This document shows positions 53,201 through 58,465 of a stretch of DNA of 64,000 bases, in pieces. The position numbers and the translations under genes are program-made. Source of the DNA: Tiliqua scincoides (lineage: Eukaryota; Chordata; Lepidosauria; Squamata; Scincidae); assembly GCF_035046505.1 (NCBI RefSeq), contig NC_089822.1:100324659-100388658 (forward strand). The letters are read 5' to 3'. Numbering within the stretch: the stretch's first letter is position 1; each line of letters opens with the position of its first letter. The notes beneath the pieces are model-generated. The model worked only from the letters and a program-made list of their open reading frames with translations, searched no databases and had not been told where the DNA came from.

Positions 53201-55307
53201 TTTCTAGCCCTTGACACTGCGCCAGATATTTGATACAGCCCTCTGGCCAAAAAGTTTGGAGACCCCTGGTATAGAGCAACAGGACTTACAAATAATTTGA
53301 GAACAATATTAATAGATTAAGAAAAAAGAGCATTTTCTTTATTATTCTGTGTTTAATGTCTACTTGTTATTTATAGGTGGTGCCTTGATATTTGCGGGGG
53401 ATCCGTTCCTGGACCCCCTGGCAATACTAAAATCCGTGGATAATGAAATCAGTGGATTTGGCACCTTTTAACCCTCCAAACATGTCTGAAGCAGAGCTCC
53501 GTGCACCCCTTACAGGTCACTCCTGATCAGAGCTCAGTGGGGGTCAATAGACCTGTATTTGTGGATTTGGCTCAATGATCAGACACAACCTGTACTTGAT
53601 TATCAGCAGATGATCAGACAAAACCTGTATTTTGAAACTCTGTGGTCCCATTCTTTTTTTAACTTTGAAAGAACTAAATAAAATAACCTTTTCCATGGGA
53701 ACTAAGACCTAACAGGTCAAGAGTCAGCTTTAGTTAGGAGCTCCTCAGAAACACATATTGTCTGACAAGCACCCAACACTTACCTGGTTAATACTTTGGT
53801 GTGGGTGTGAATCACACTGAGGGCTTCTTTAAAACTTCCATTTTGGATTAGACATACTATTTTGCAACGCAGTGCAGTCACATCATCTTTGTTGATCTGC
53901 AAAACTGAAAGAGGCAAATACAATGCATTAAACCATGAAAGGGAGCTAGCCACCATTACTCAAGTGTTGCTGATCTCCAGTTTAGAATATCATAGTAGCT
54001 CTCAGACTACAATCAAAGGAATCCAGAAGTGCCTCAAAAGCTTAAGTGCTCAGTGATACGATTATTCAGCAGTGATAAAATCAGTCAGTAATAGCTGACA
54101 AGGTGTCATCATTATGCTACTTTAGAAAGATCCACTGAAGAAGAGTACTGTTGTAAATAGACAATATGCAGCTGCAAGACAATATTGTGTTAGCTCTAAA
54201 GGAATATTATCCATTCATAATATACTAAATAGAAGACCTAACAGACTTGGCCTGCGTGAACTAATCATGAATTCTAGAATATGTCCTAGAATCCTCAGCA
54301 ACACACTGGAGTACCACAAATAGAATGTAAGGGATCTCTTGAAGGCAGACAACGAATCAGTGTAACGGGACTGTCCTCGAGCACAATTTATATTAGAAAC
54401 TACAGCTGCTCAGAAATCAATAGCCCAGCCATTAGCCAAAATGACAAGAAAGAAGCAGGTCACTCCATAATTCAAACAGCTTATCCGGTGACGAACTTCA
54501 CGTGGTCCGCCTATTCAAAGTGCCAGTGGAAGTAACTGGCGATGACGTCACTACTTCTGAGTTGGGAGGCCAGATGCAACCCAATAGACAACCGTAAGAG
54601 GTTCAGGGTGGGCAGGAGGGCCTTTTCAAGCATGGTGGGCTGAGCTCCAAAGCAAGCTGAGAATGCTACCACTGCTGGGTGGGTCTGTTCCTGGTCTCAC
54701 TGCTGGGGGGCAGGTGTCCCATGACACCACCTCAGGTACCACTGGTGGTATCCGTCAGGGGCAGACGGTGGGTGGGGAGGCAGGTGAAGCAGAGCCTCCC
54801 CAGCAGAGTCCTTTGAGAAGCAGCGCCGCCACCGTGTGAGGCACCCAAGCCCCCACCACCCACATGCTCTGCCTGCCTGCCCTCCCTGCTCTGCGCGTAG
54901 GTGGTAGGTGCTTGGGTGCCTCACACAGCGGCAGCACTTCTCAAAGGACTCCGCTGGGGAGGCTCTGCCTCACCTGCCTCCCCACCCACCGCCCACCCCG
55001 GCACCCACACCACTGGTAGAAACTACCAGTGCCTACAACATGCGGACAAAATGGGTGACAGCTCATTTGCCCAGCGTGACTCGCTCCCACCTGGGGACAC
55101 TCACACCCAGCCAGCAGCACCAGTGGGGAGGGGGGAAGGCAGCCACGTGACTCTGCCCCTCCCCCCTCGCTTACTCTTATTGACCGACTTCAGAGCGCGC
55201 CCAAAGTCGCCGTTCTGGCCACAGCGATTCACTTCGCTCCACAGCGAGGCGACGGAGGCGGCCCCCGCCGCGCCAGCGCCGCTTCCGCTACCTACGCCCG
55301 CCGCCAT
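32076..55307 (-). CDS. SRP72: Signal recognition particle subunit SRP72 (19 coding exons)
   Basis: SRP72 binds SRP68 and 7SL RNA in the signal recognition particle, which targets ribosomes making secretory and membrane proteins to the endoplasmic reticulum. The 19 exons listed separately join in phase to 680 residues (human about 671), and I recognise human SRP72 sequence along the whole length. Residues 1 to about 540 are helical TPR-type repeats that bind SRP68. The RNA-binding motif PDPERWLPMRERSYYRGR is at 580-597, flanked by lysine runs (558-567 and 665-675). The C terminus is KKGGKGGW. The start codon lies in AAGATGGCGGC. Eighteen introns were defined; seventeen are GT-AG and one is GC-AG. 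No disabling change was seen. ARL9 follows downstream on the same strand. Introns hold many transposons. Confidence 0.97.
33167..33326 (-). CDS. SRP72: SRP72 exon 18
   Basis: The acceptor is TTACTTAG and the donor CT|GTGAGT. It encodes residues 568-620 including the RNA-binding segment DPERWLPMRERSYYRGRKKG. Confidence 0.97.
34014..34051 (-). CDS. SRP72: SRP72 exon 17
   Basis: This is a 38-base exon with acceptor TCTCTAG and donor GG|GTGAGT. It encodes QGDVKKKRKKKK, the first lysine-rich stretch. Confidence 0.93.
34080..34575 (+). mobile_element. L2-like LINE 3' fragment in SRP72 intron 16
   Basis: Translation in broken frames gives the L2 C-terminal motif VKALNSLGPGNLADSLL and a later ALLHVPHLSEMRL segment. 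It ends in the tail hairpin TGCTTTGAGGC ... AAAGCAGGGTATATAT. It is inserted antisense to SRP72, close to exon 17. Confidence 0.75.
34713..34850 (-). CDS. SRP72: SRP72 exon 16
   Basis: The acceptor is CACAATAG and the donor GG|GTAAAA. It encodes residues 510-554: LSKHLPSSDTMSLKVDVDAL and ENSHGATYIRKKGGK. Confidence 0.96.
35370..35447 (-). CDS. SRP72: SRP72 exon 15
   Basis: The acceptor is TTTTTACAG. It encodes residues 484-508 (QNPDDVHTLAQLISAYSLVD and PEKAK). The donor is read as AAGT|GTATCC, which is weak but keeps the frame and gives Val509. Confidence 0.94.
37011..37114 (-). CDS. SRP72: SRP72 exon 14
   Basis: The acceptor is TTTTTCAG and the donor GGAA|GTAAGT. It encodes residues 449-482, including HLSLIREAANFKLKHGRKK and EAISDLEELW. 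Confidence 0.96.
37302..37480. mobile_element. MITE, AATCCTATCC family
   Basis: GGGTGCAATCCTAACCAAC and GTTGGTTCGGATTGTACCC are the ends. It is close to the copy at 19,728 (shared GACATAAGGGCAATGCA block) and lies in SRP72 intron 13. Confidence 0.82.
37712..38158. mobile_element. Tigger-like fold-back element
   Basis: CACATTATCCATGGATTTGG at the left and GTATCCATGGGAGTTC with CTGTGGATAAAG at the right are inverted. An inner pair (CACCCGTGGCCTCTGTGGGC against GCCCACATAGACCACGGGTG) also folds back. Confidence 0.6.
38686..38781 (-). CDS. SRP72: SRP72 exon 13, GC donor
   Basis: The acceptor is AACTACAG. It encodes residues 417-448: VSALVTMYSHEEDIDSAIEV and LAQTIEWYQEFQ. The donor is CAG|GCAAGT, a GC-AG type site with otherwise perfect consensus. 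No GT donor nearby keeps the frame. Confidence 0.95.
39481..39973. mobile_element. GC-rich element with AATCCTG inverted ends
   Basis: GCCCAATCCTGTGC at the left and GCTCAGGATTGGGC at the right enclose about 490 bases that are far more GC-rich than the surrounding intron. The ends resemble those of the AATCCTATCC MITE family, but the interior is different. Open frames inside are low-complexity and match nothing I know. Confidence 0.65.
40100..40164 (-). CDS. SRP72: SRP72 exon 12
   Basis: The acceptor is CTCTCAAAG and the donor ATG|GTAAGT. It encodes residues 396-416, NVTKACIILRTIEELRHKPG then M. Confidence 0.96.
41375..41815. mobile_element. hAT-like element with perfect 8-bp duplication
   Basis: The ends CAGGGGTGCCCAAAC and GTTTGGACACCCCTG are inverted repeats. 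The flanks are GTTTAGAG on both sides. The interior matches the element at 43,391 along most of its length. Confidence 0.9.
41926..41998 (-). CDS. SRP72: SRP72 exon 11
   Basis: The acceptor is CACCTTGCAG and the donor AAG|GTACTG. It encodes residues 371-394, EFADQHPEKAAEIKLTMAQL then KVAQ. Confidence 0.96.
42556..43028 (+). mobile_element. Retroposon family X, copy C, with target duplication
   Basis: This full-length copy runs from CCCCTGGGGGCTGGGGATAAG to GGATGCCAACAAC. AAAGCCAAGCA stands on both sides (about 42,543-42,553 and 43,029-43,039), an 11-base direct repeat that fits insertion by target-primed reverse transcription. The AAC-rich end would be the 3' tail. Confidence 0.85.
43220..43292 (+). 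mobile_element. TTAA-flanked MITE (piggyBac-like), copy 3
   Basis: TTAA at both ends, with GCTATTTCTGCCCA and TGGGCAGAAATGAG as inverted ends. It is slightly shortened inside. Confidence 0.82.
43391..43801. mobile_element. hAT-like element, relative of 41,375
   Basis: The ends CAGGGGTGCCCAAAC and GTTTGGACACCCCTG are the same as at 41,375 and in the same orientation. The flanks ATCTAGAC and CTCTAGCC share the TCTAG core favoured by such elements. Confidence 0.87.
43918..44046 (-). CDS. SRP72: SRP72 exon 10
   Basis: The acceptor is ACTCCTTAG and the donor CAG|GTATGC. It encodes residues 328-370, ADQCRKLASSLQSQSPEHLL and further to HTKAIELLQ. Confidence 0.97.
44767..44856. mobile_element. Short palindromic MITE
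   Basis: CAGCCCAATACTGTGCATG and CATGTGCATAGGACTGCAGC flank the core AGTAAGACCCAGTGTGTTC. Confidence 0.78.
45066..45263 (-). mobile_element. tRNA-derived SINE (squamate type)
   Basis: Read in reverse it has GTAGCTCAGTTGTAGAGCAC (A-box), a diverged B-box (AGTTCAGTCCCTCACTGG) and the distal GACCAACGGTTTGATTCAGT block. Confidence 0.82.
45388..45747 (+). mobile_element. hAT-like element with MITE insert and perfect duplication
   Basis: The left end CAGTGTTTCTCAAACTGTGG and a diverged right end GACAACCACTG are flanked by ATCTACAT on both sides. The short palindromic MITE sequence lies inside at about 45,585-45,633, at the same place as in the copy at 8,354. Confidence 0.88.
46099..46230 (-). CDS. 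SRP72: SRP72 exon 9
   Basis: The acceptor is CTCCACAG and the donor CAG|GTAGTT. It encodes residues 284-327: DQNVFDSKKKVKLTNAEGVE and KLSKKQLQAIEFNKALLAMY, nearly identical to human as I recall it. Confidence 0.98.
46407..46464 (-). CDS. SRP72: SRP72 exon 8
   Basis: The acceptor is TTATTTCAG and the donor AAG|GTATAA. It encodes residues 265-283, PTDVGLLAVIANNIITINK. Confidence 0.97.
46561..46685 (-). CDS. SRP72: SRP72 exon 7
   Basis: The acceptor is CTTTCAG and the donor GAA|GTAAGG. It encodes residues 223-263 with HGQMAYILQLQGHTEEALQL, a TPR helix pair. Confidence 0.97.
47394..47805. mobile_element. Possible Tigger-like fold-back
   Basis: AGTAGACCCCTCTCCCCC at the left and AAAGAGACCCCCCCGG at the right, with inner inverted segments (CTTACTTCCTATAAGCATG next to AACAGGAAGTGGGTTAGAGG), suggest a diverged fold-back. 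Ends are not clean. Confidence 0.4.
47806..47900. mobile_element. Tigger-like MITE (short)
   Basis: TTTGTATCCGTAGAGGTTAAG, CTGGAAAATCAAGCAGATAC and GAGGATAAGGAAT follow the layout of Tigger termini. Confidence 0.5.
48237..48268 (-). CDS. SRP72: SRP72 exon 6 (32-base exon)
   Basis: The acceptor is TTTTCTCTCTAG and the donor TCA|GTAAGT. It encodes DLCRLSLSEDS (residues 212-222) with a split first codon. Without it the frame would be lost. Human SRP72 has DLCRRSLSEDT at this place. Confidence 0.94.
48385..48600. mobile_element. Tigger-like MITE fragment
   Basis: GGTGGCCCGTATCCTCAGATT and GTTATCCACTGATCGGGTTC resemble Tigger-type ends, and the GGTTTCTCCATTTTTAATGCC block resembles the interior at 22,828. 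The right end is lost. Confidence 0.45.
48960..49071 (-). CDS. SRP72: SRP72 exon 5
   Basis: The acceptor is CTACCTAG and the donor AAG|GTAATT. It encodes residues 175-211, EDLGLQEATYELCYNAACAY and IGQGRLHDAIKSLQKAE. Confidence 0.97.
49270..50100 (-). mobile_element. L2-like LINE fragment (reverse transcriptase)
   Basis: On the minus strand, broken frames give MRCHQYADGTLLCLTFPPDA (the RT YADD region with one D lost), NRLKLNPNK, and further on LGVLLDSQLLLDAQV and YCNVPYVGL. The order matches the L2 ORF2. It lies in sense with SRP72 in intron 4 and has several stops and indels. Confidence 0.85.
50396..50539 (-). CDS. SRP72: SRP72 exon 4
   Basis: The acceptor is TTCTTATTAG and the donor CCA|GTAAGT. 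It encodes residues 127-174, LYRLECYDDCSAVYRDLIRN and RKTNLSAVVAAQSTWEKVVP. Confidence 0.97.
51735..51814 (+). mobile_element. TTAA-flanked MITE (piggyBac-like), copy 4
   Basis: TTAA is kept on the left and has decayed to ATTA on the right. The inner hairpin GTTGCATATACGCAAC is perfect. Confidence 0.78.
51870..52025 (-). mobile_element. tRNA-derived SINE (diverged)
   Basis: In reverse it has GGCATAGCTTAGTAATAGAG (A-box) and AAAGTTCAATCTGTAG (B-box), followed by a diverged body. Confidence 0.65.
52137..52260 (-). CDS. SRP72: SRP72 exon 3
   Basis: The acceptor is ATGTTGCAG and the donor GTG|GTAATA. It encodes residues 86-126, DLIAFEKAYCEYRLNRIENA and QQTDKLKELYGQV. Confidence 0.97.
52559..53268. 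mobile_element. hAT-like element, host of a nested insertion
   Basis: The diverged left end CAGAGATCTCCAAACCC and the right end AGTTTGGAGACCCCTG are flanked by GCATAGGA and GTATAGAG. It is the same family type as the element at 2,509. A younger hAT element is inserted at 52,907-53,134. Confidence 0.82.
52907..53134. mobile_element. Nested hAT-like element
   Basis: The ends CAGCCATTTTCAACCATTG and AGGCTGAAAATCACTG are inverted repeats. ATTTATTC flanks both sides exactly (52,899-52,906 and 53,135-53,142). Its interior has no transposase frame. Confidence 0.88.
53377..53640. mobile_element. Tigger-like element
   Basis: GTGCCTTGATATTTGCGGGGG, GATCCGTTCCTGGACCCCC and AAATCCGTGGATAATG are the classical order at a Tigger terminus. 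The right part contains a duplicated phrase (GATCAGACA(C/A)AACCTGTA). Confidence 0.65.
53784..53904 (-). CDS. SRP72: SRP72 exon 2
   Basis: The acceptor is CTCTTTCAG and the donor CAG|GTAAGT. It encodes residues 45-84, ILQINKDDVTALRCKIVCLI and GSFKEALSVIHTHTKVLT. Confidence 0.97.
54739..55018. repeat. Long fold-back in SRP72 intron 1
   Basis: Arms of about 120 bases (54,739-54,862 and 54,899-55,018) are inverted copies with mostly single-base differences. For example GGCAGGTGAAGCAGAGCCTC on the left matches the reverse of GAGGCTCTGCCTCACCTGCC on the right. The spacer is only about 36 bases. In the SRP72 pre-mRNA it would form a long GC-rich hairpin about 160 bases after exon 1. Confidence 0.88.
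55175..55307 (-). CDS. SRP72: SRP72 exon 1
   Basis: The start codon is in AAGATGGCG. The exon encodes MAAGVGSGSG and an alanine- and glycine-rich lead, then SLWSEVNRCGQNGDFGRALK and SVNK. The donor is A|GTAAGC. An upstream in-frame ATG at 55,415 exists, but human SRP72 starts near the chosen codon and the sequence between is not conserved as far as I can tell. Confidence 0.96.
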
Positions 55308-55480
55308 CTTGGCAGAGGGTAGAGTAGCAGGCAGGGAGGCGCCGAAACCGGAAGAAGGCCCCCCCACGACGAGCCTTTGACCCGGATGCTGATCACGTGG
55401 CCGTGCGTGGTTCATGGAACGGCCTCTCCGTGACGTCGGTTGTGGCTGTTGCCGCTCATGCGCAGGCGCACACTGAGGAG
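55300..55480 (-). promoter_or_regulatory. SRP72: SRP72 CpG-island promoter
   Basis: This CpG-rich block just upstream of exon 1 contains an NRF1-type site (TGCGCAGGCGCA, 55,459-55,470), a CRE-like TGACGTCG (55,431-55,438), an E-box CACGTG (55,394-55,399) and a YY1-type AAGATGGCGGC over the start codon. No TATA box is seen. This is typical of a housekeeping gene. Confidence 0.75.
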
Positions 55481-55819
55481 GGGCGCTCTAGGAATTAGTC
55501 TCTATGCCGCTTTCCCGGCTGAACAGCTTTCCAAGCATCATAAGGAATGTGGCTCCCTGCCCCGAGGGGCTTACAATCTGGGGAAGGCAGGAGGAAGACG
55601 CTGTTGTTGACTCGTTCCCTGAAGGATGTACTTTTTCATGCACCAGCTCTGTACTGGGGGTTGCCCCCCTTTCTTTACACTGATCTGCCACCCCAGTTGT
55701 GCAGCCTCTGAGCATGTGCGGAGTTATTTTTCCTCAAGGTGTGGCGAGGGCTGCTGTTTCTGCAGTCCCCCCCCCCCCAGCATCCTCAAAGCAGATCTGA
55801 TTTCATTTGTCTGTCTGAG
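55481..55819. other. Gene-free, possible old repeat
   Basis: A CCCCGAGGGGCTTACAATCTG phrase at about 55,560-55,580 resembles the reverse of a common reptile repeat tail. Nothing else is recognisable. Confidence 0.4.
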
Positions 55820-55910
55820 GGCACAACCCTCACCAGGTCTACTCAGAAGTAAGTCCTATTTTGTTCAATGGGGCTTACTCTCAGGAAAGTGTGGTTAGGA
55901 CTGCAGCCTG
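55820..55910. mobile_element. Short palindromic MITE, cluster copy 1
   Basis: It reads GGCACAACCCTCACCAGGTC to GTGTGGTTAGGACTGCAGCC around GTCCTATTTTGTTCAATGGG. Confidence 0.78.
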
Positions 55911-55962
55911 AGAAATTTTTATCCTGCCTTTCCCATCCCAAAGCACATGCCCAAGGCGGCTT

Positions 55963-56054
55963 ACAGCCCAATCCTATCCACACTTTCCTGGGAGTAAGCC
56001 CCATTGACTATACTGGGACTTACTTCTGAGTAGACATGCCTATGATTGGGCTCT
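55963..56054. mobile_element. Short palindromic MITE, cluster copy 2
   Basis: CAGCCCAATCCTATCCACAC to GACATGCCTATGATTGGGCTC; this copy has the cleanest inverted ends of the cluster. Confidence 0.83.
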
Positions 56055-56056
56055 GA

Positions 56057-56143
56057 GGCTGCAATCCCATCCACACTTTCCTGGGAGTAAGCCCCATTGA
56101 CTCAATTGGGACTTCTGAGTAGACATGCATAGGATTGGCCTGT
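56057..56143. mobile_element. Short palindromic MITE, cluster copy 3
   Basis: GGCTGCAATCCCATCCACAC to GACATGCATAGGATTGGCC, in the same orientation as copy 2 and immediately after it. Confidence 0.83.
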
Positions 56144-56591
56144 AACAAAGCTCCATAATAAAGTGTACAATGCATCACAACAGGTGAAAAAGGACAAAAT
56201 AAAACATAAAGCATTAAAAATATTGATTTTAACATTAAACAGTGAAACAAAAAACAAATCAAAGCAAAACCTAAGAAAGGAACAAAATTAGTCCAGGGAA
56301 GCAGTCTAGCCACAGCAGTATTTCAGAGGCCCAGAGAGCAAATATTCACTCAGCAACAAAATGCCTGATGGAACAACTGTGTTATAAGCCCTCACCGAAA
56401 AGCGATAAAGTAGTTCTCAGTTCCATAGTTGTGGTGCCACTAGAGAACATGCTTGCCCCTGAGCCACCATGGCTCTCACTTGTGACAGAGATAGTACTTG
56501 TAGAAGATCTCAGCCCTAGGTGGTTCTTGTTTCTGCTTCCAGCTGTACACTATTTCCATTGGTGTATGTACATCTGTTGCCCCAAACAGAT

Positions 56592-56664
56592 TTAAGCCAT
56601 TTCTGCCCATAAACAGAACAGGGATCAAATGTATATACCTGTGGGCTGGGCAGAAATGGGTTAA
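56592..56664 (+). mobile_element. TTAA-flanked MITE (piggyBac-like), copy 5
   Basis: TTAA at both ends with GCCATTTCTGCCCA and TGGGCAGAAATGGG as perfect inverted ends. The inner GTTGC hairpin is deleted. Confidence 0.86.
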
Positions 56665-57851
56665 GCAAGAAAAAGGAATAGATATAGAATGAACAACTGC
56701 CCTTCAGGCCATTCAAAGCAGGCCATCCCTGCTTTAAAACAAAAGAGAACAAATATATATATATATAGATGTTGTGCCATCTGTAATGGAAGATCAGATC
56801 ATCAGGTGGATGATGTGGTGTTGACAGCTATTCCCATGTTTTGACAGCTGGTTGACAGATCTGGGAAGGACAGGGCTGGCTCCACAGCTGTAATCAATCA
56901 AGGCCAGTGGAGCCCTTGATAGACACCTGAGCTTTATTTGACTTTGATGGGACTTTGCTAATGAGGTAGCTCACAGCTGAGCTGCATCTTGGACTTAACT
57001 AGGGGCAACACGGATAAAAGGCAACTCCAGAGGGACTTTTAGACCTCTACCCACACAGAGCAAGGGACTGCTTGAACTCTGTTGAAGAAGACTGTGCTTT
57101 GGAGATTGGACTGCAGACTTGGGTTGGAGGCTTCAGACCTTTAACCATTAAGTTAAGTGGAGTTTTGGGGAGGGGAAGGCCTCTGGACAAGAGTAATTGC
57201 AGGGAATGTATTTAGAGCAATAAGTTTTGTTGATTGCCCAAACTGATAAGGAATTCTGTAATTTCTTTGTATGCTGCAGCTGCTGTGCTTGGAGAAGGGG
57301 AAGTATTAATTAGCCAAAAAAGCAGGCATTGAGGGATAGAACATTTTGGATGGGACACCATCCATCAGTGCCATGAGGTTTTGTAATTTTTTTGCAAAGC
57401 ACCAGTGTTAATAGGGGAGAGGGATGACTGTGAGCTGCATTCCAGAAAGACCCTTCCTTTACCACTGTGGAACCCACATTTCACCTACCAAAATATCCTA
57501 AGCTGTATAACTGCAACCTTCAGACCCAAGTTTTCTTTGTGACATCTGAGCATCCCTTGGGCAACTACAGAGCTGCCAACATTTCACAGATGAGCTACTT
57601 ACCAGTTTTATATTGATCAAATATATTAATAAAAACAGCTTGTTCTAAGTTCTCAAGAATGTCTAATAACCCAACCTTGCCATATATATTGGCTGACCCT
57701 ACCTACTGCTAAATGGCTTTGACTGTATGGCAGTATTAATGTACTGTATGGAGTAAATAAGCATGTTGATAATTACTGTATGCAGTATTAATTTACTGTA
57801 TTCTGAAATAGCCTAGAGATACATGAACTTGCTTATGGTCAGAAGGAAACT
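56665..57851. other. Gene-free, unassigned
   Basis: An AT microsatellite lies at about 56,754-56,767. TTGACAGCT recurs three times near 56,820-56,855, and a TATA-like GGATAAAAGG lies near 57,012-57,021. I cannot assign the block to a gene or element. Confidence 0.4.
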
Positions 57852-58465
57852 TCTGGAGACCTGGAGTATTGTGTCCAGTTCTGGTCGCCTCATCTCAAAA
57901 AGGATATAGTAAAAATGGAAAAGGTGCAAAAAAGGACAACTAAGATGATTGCTGGGCTGGGGCACCTTCCTTATGAGGAAAGGCTATGGTGTTTGGGCCT
58001 CTTCAGCCTAGAAAAGAGGCGCCTGAGGGGGGACATGATTGAGACATACAAAATTATGCATGGGAAGGATAAAGTGGATAGAGAGATGCTCTTTACACTC
58101 TCACATAACACCAGAACCAGGGGACATCCACTAAAATTGAGTGTTGGGAGGGTTAGGACAGACAAAAGAAAATTTCTTTACTCAGCGTGTGGCTGGTCTG
58201 TGGAACTCCTTGCTGCAGGATGTGGTGATGGCATCTGGCTAGACACCTTTAAAAGGGGATTGGACAAGTTTCTGGAGGAAAAATCCATTATGGGTTACAA
58301 GCCATGATGTGTATGTGCTATGTCACATGCAAGGGAGGGCACCAGGATGCAGGTCTCTTGTTATCTGGTGTGCTCCCTGGGGCATTTGGTGGGCTGCTGT
58401 GAGATACAGGAGGCTGGACTAGATGGGCCTATGGCCTGATCCAGTGGGGCTGCTCTTATGTTCTA
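57852..58465 (+). mobile_element. CR1 LINE 3' end
   Basis: It encodes MEKVQKRTTKMIAGLGHLPY, RGDMIETYKIMHGKDKVD and FKRGLDKFLEE and ends in the CR1 3' UTR (CTGCTCTTATGTTCT). One small deletion after TDKRK shifts the frame through the LWNSLPQ region. It is 5' truncated. Confidence 0.9.

Noticed and set aside
54697-55380. Mirror-image frames (WVVGAWVPHT and MVGAWVPHT types) near SRP72 exon 1
   Set aside because: They are produced by the inverted repeat in intron 1 and do not indicate a gene.
55305-55415. Upstream in-frame ATG at 55,415 as SRP72 start
   Set aside because: The downstream ATG matches the human start and has the AAGATGGCG context; the extension is not recognisable SRP72 sequence.
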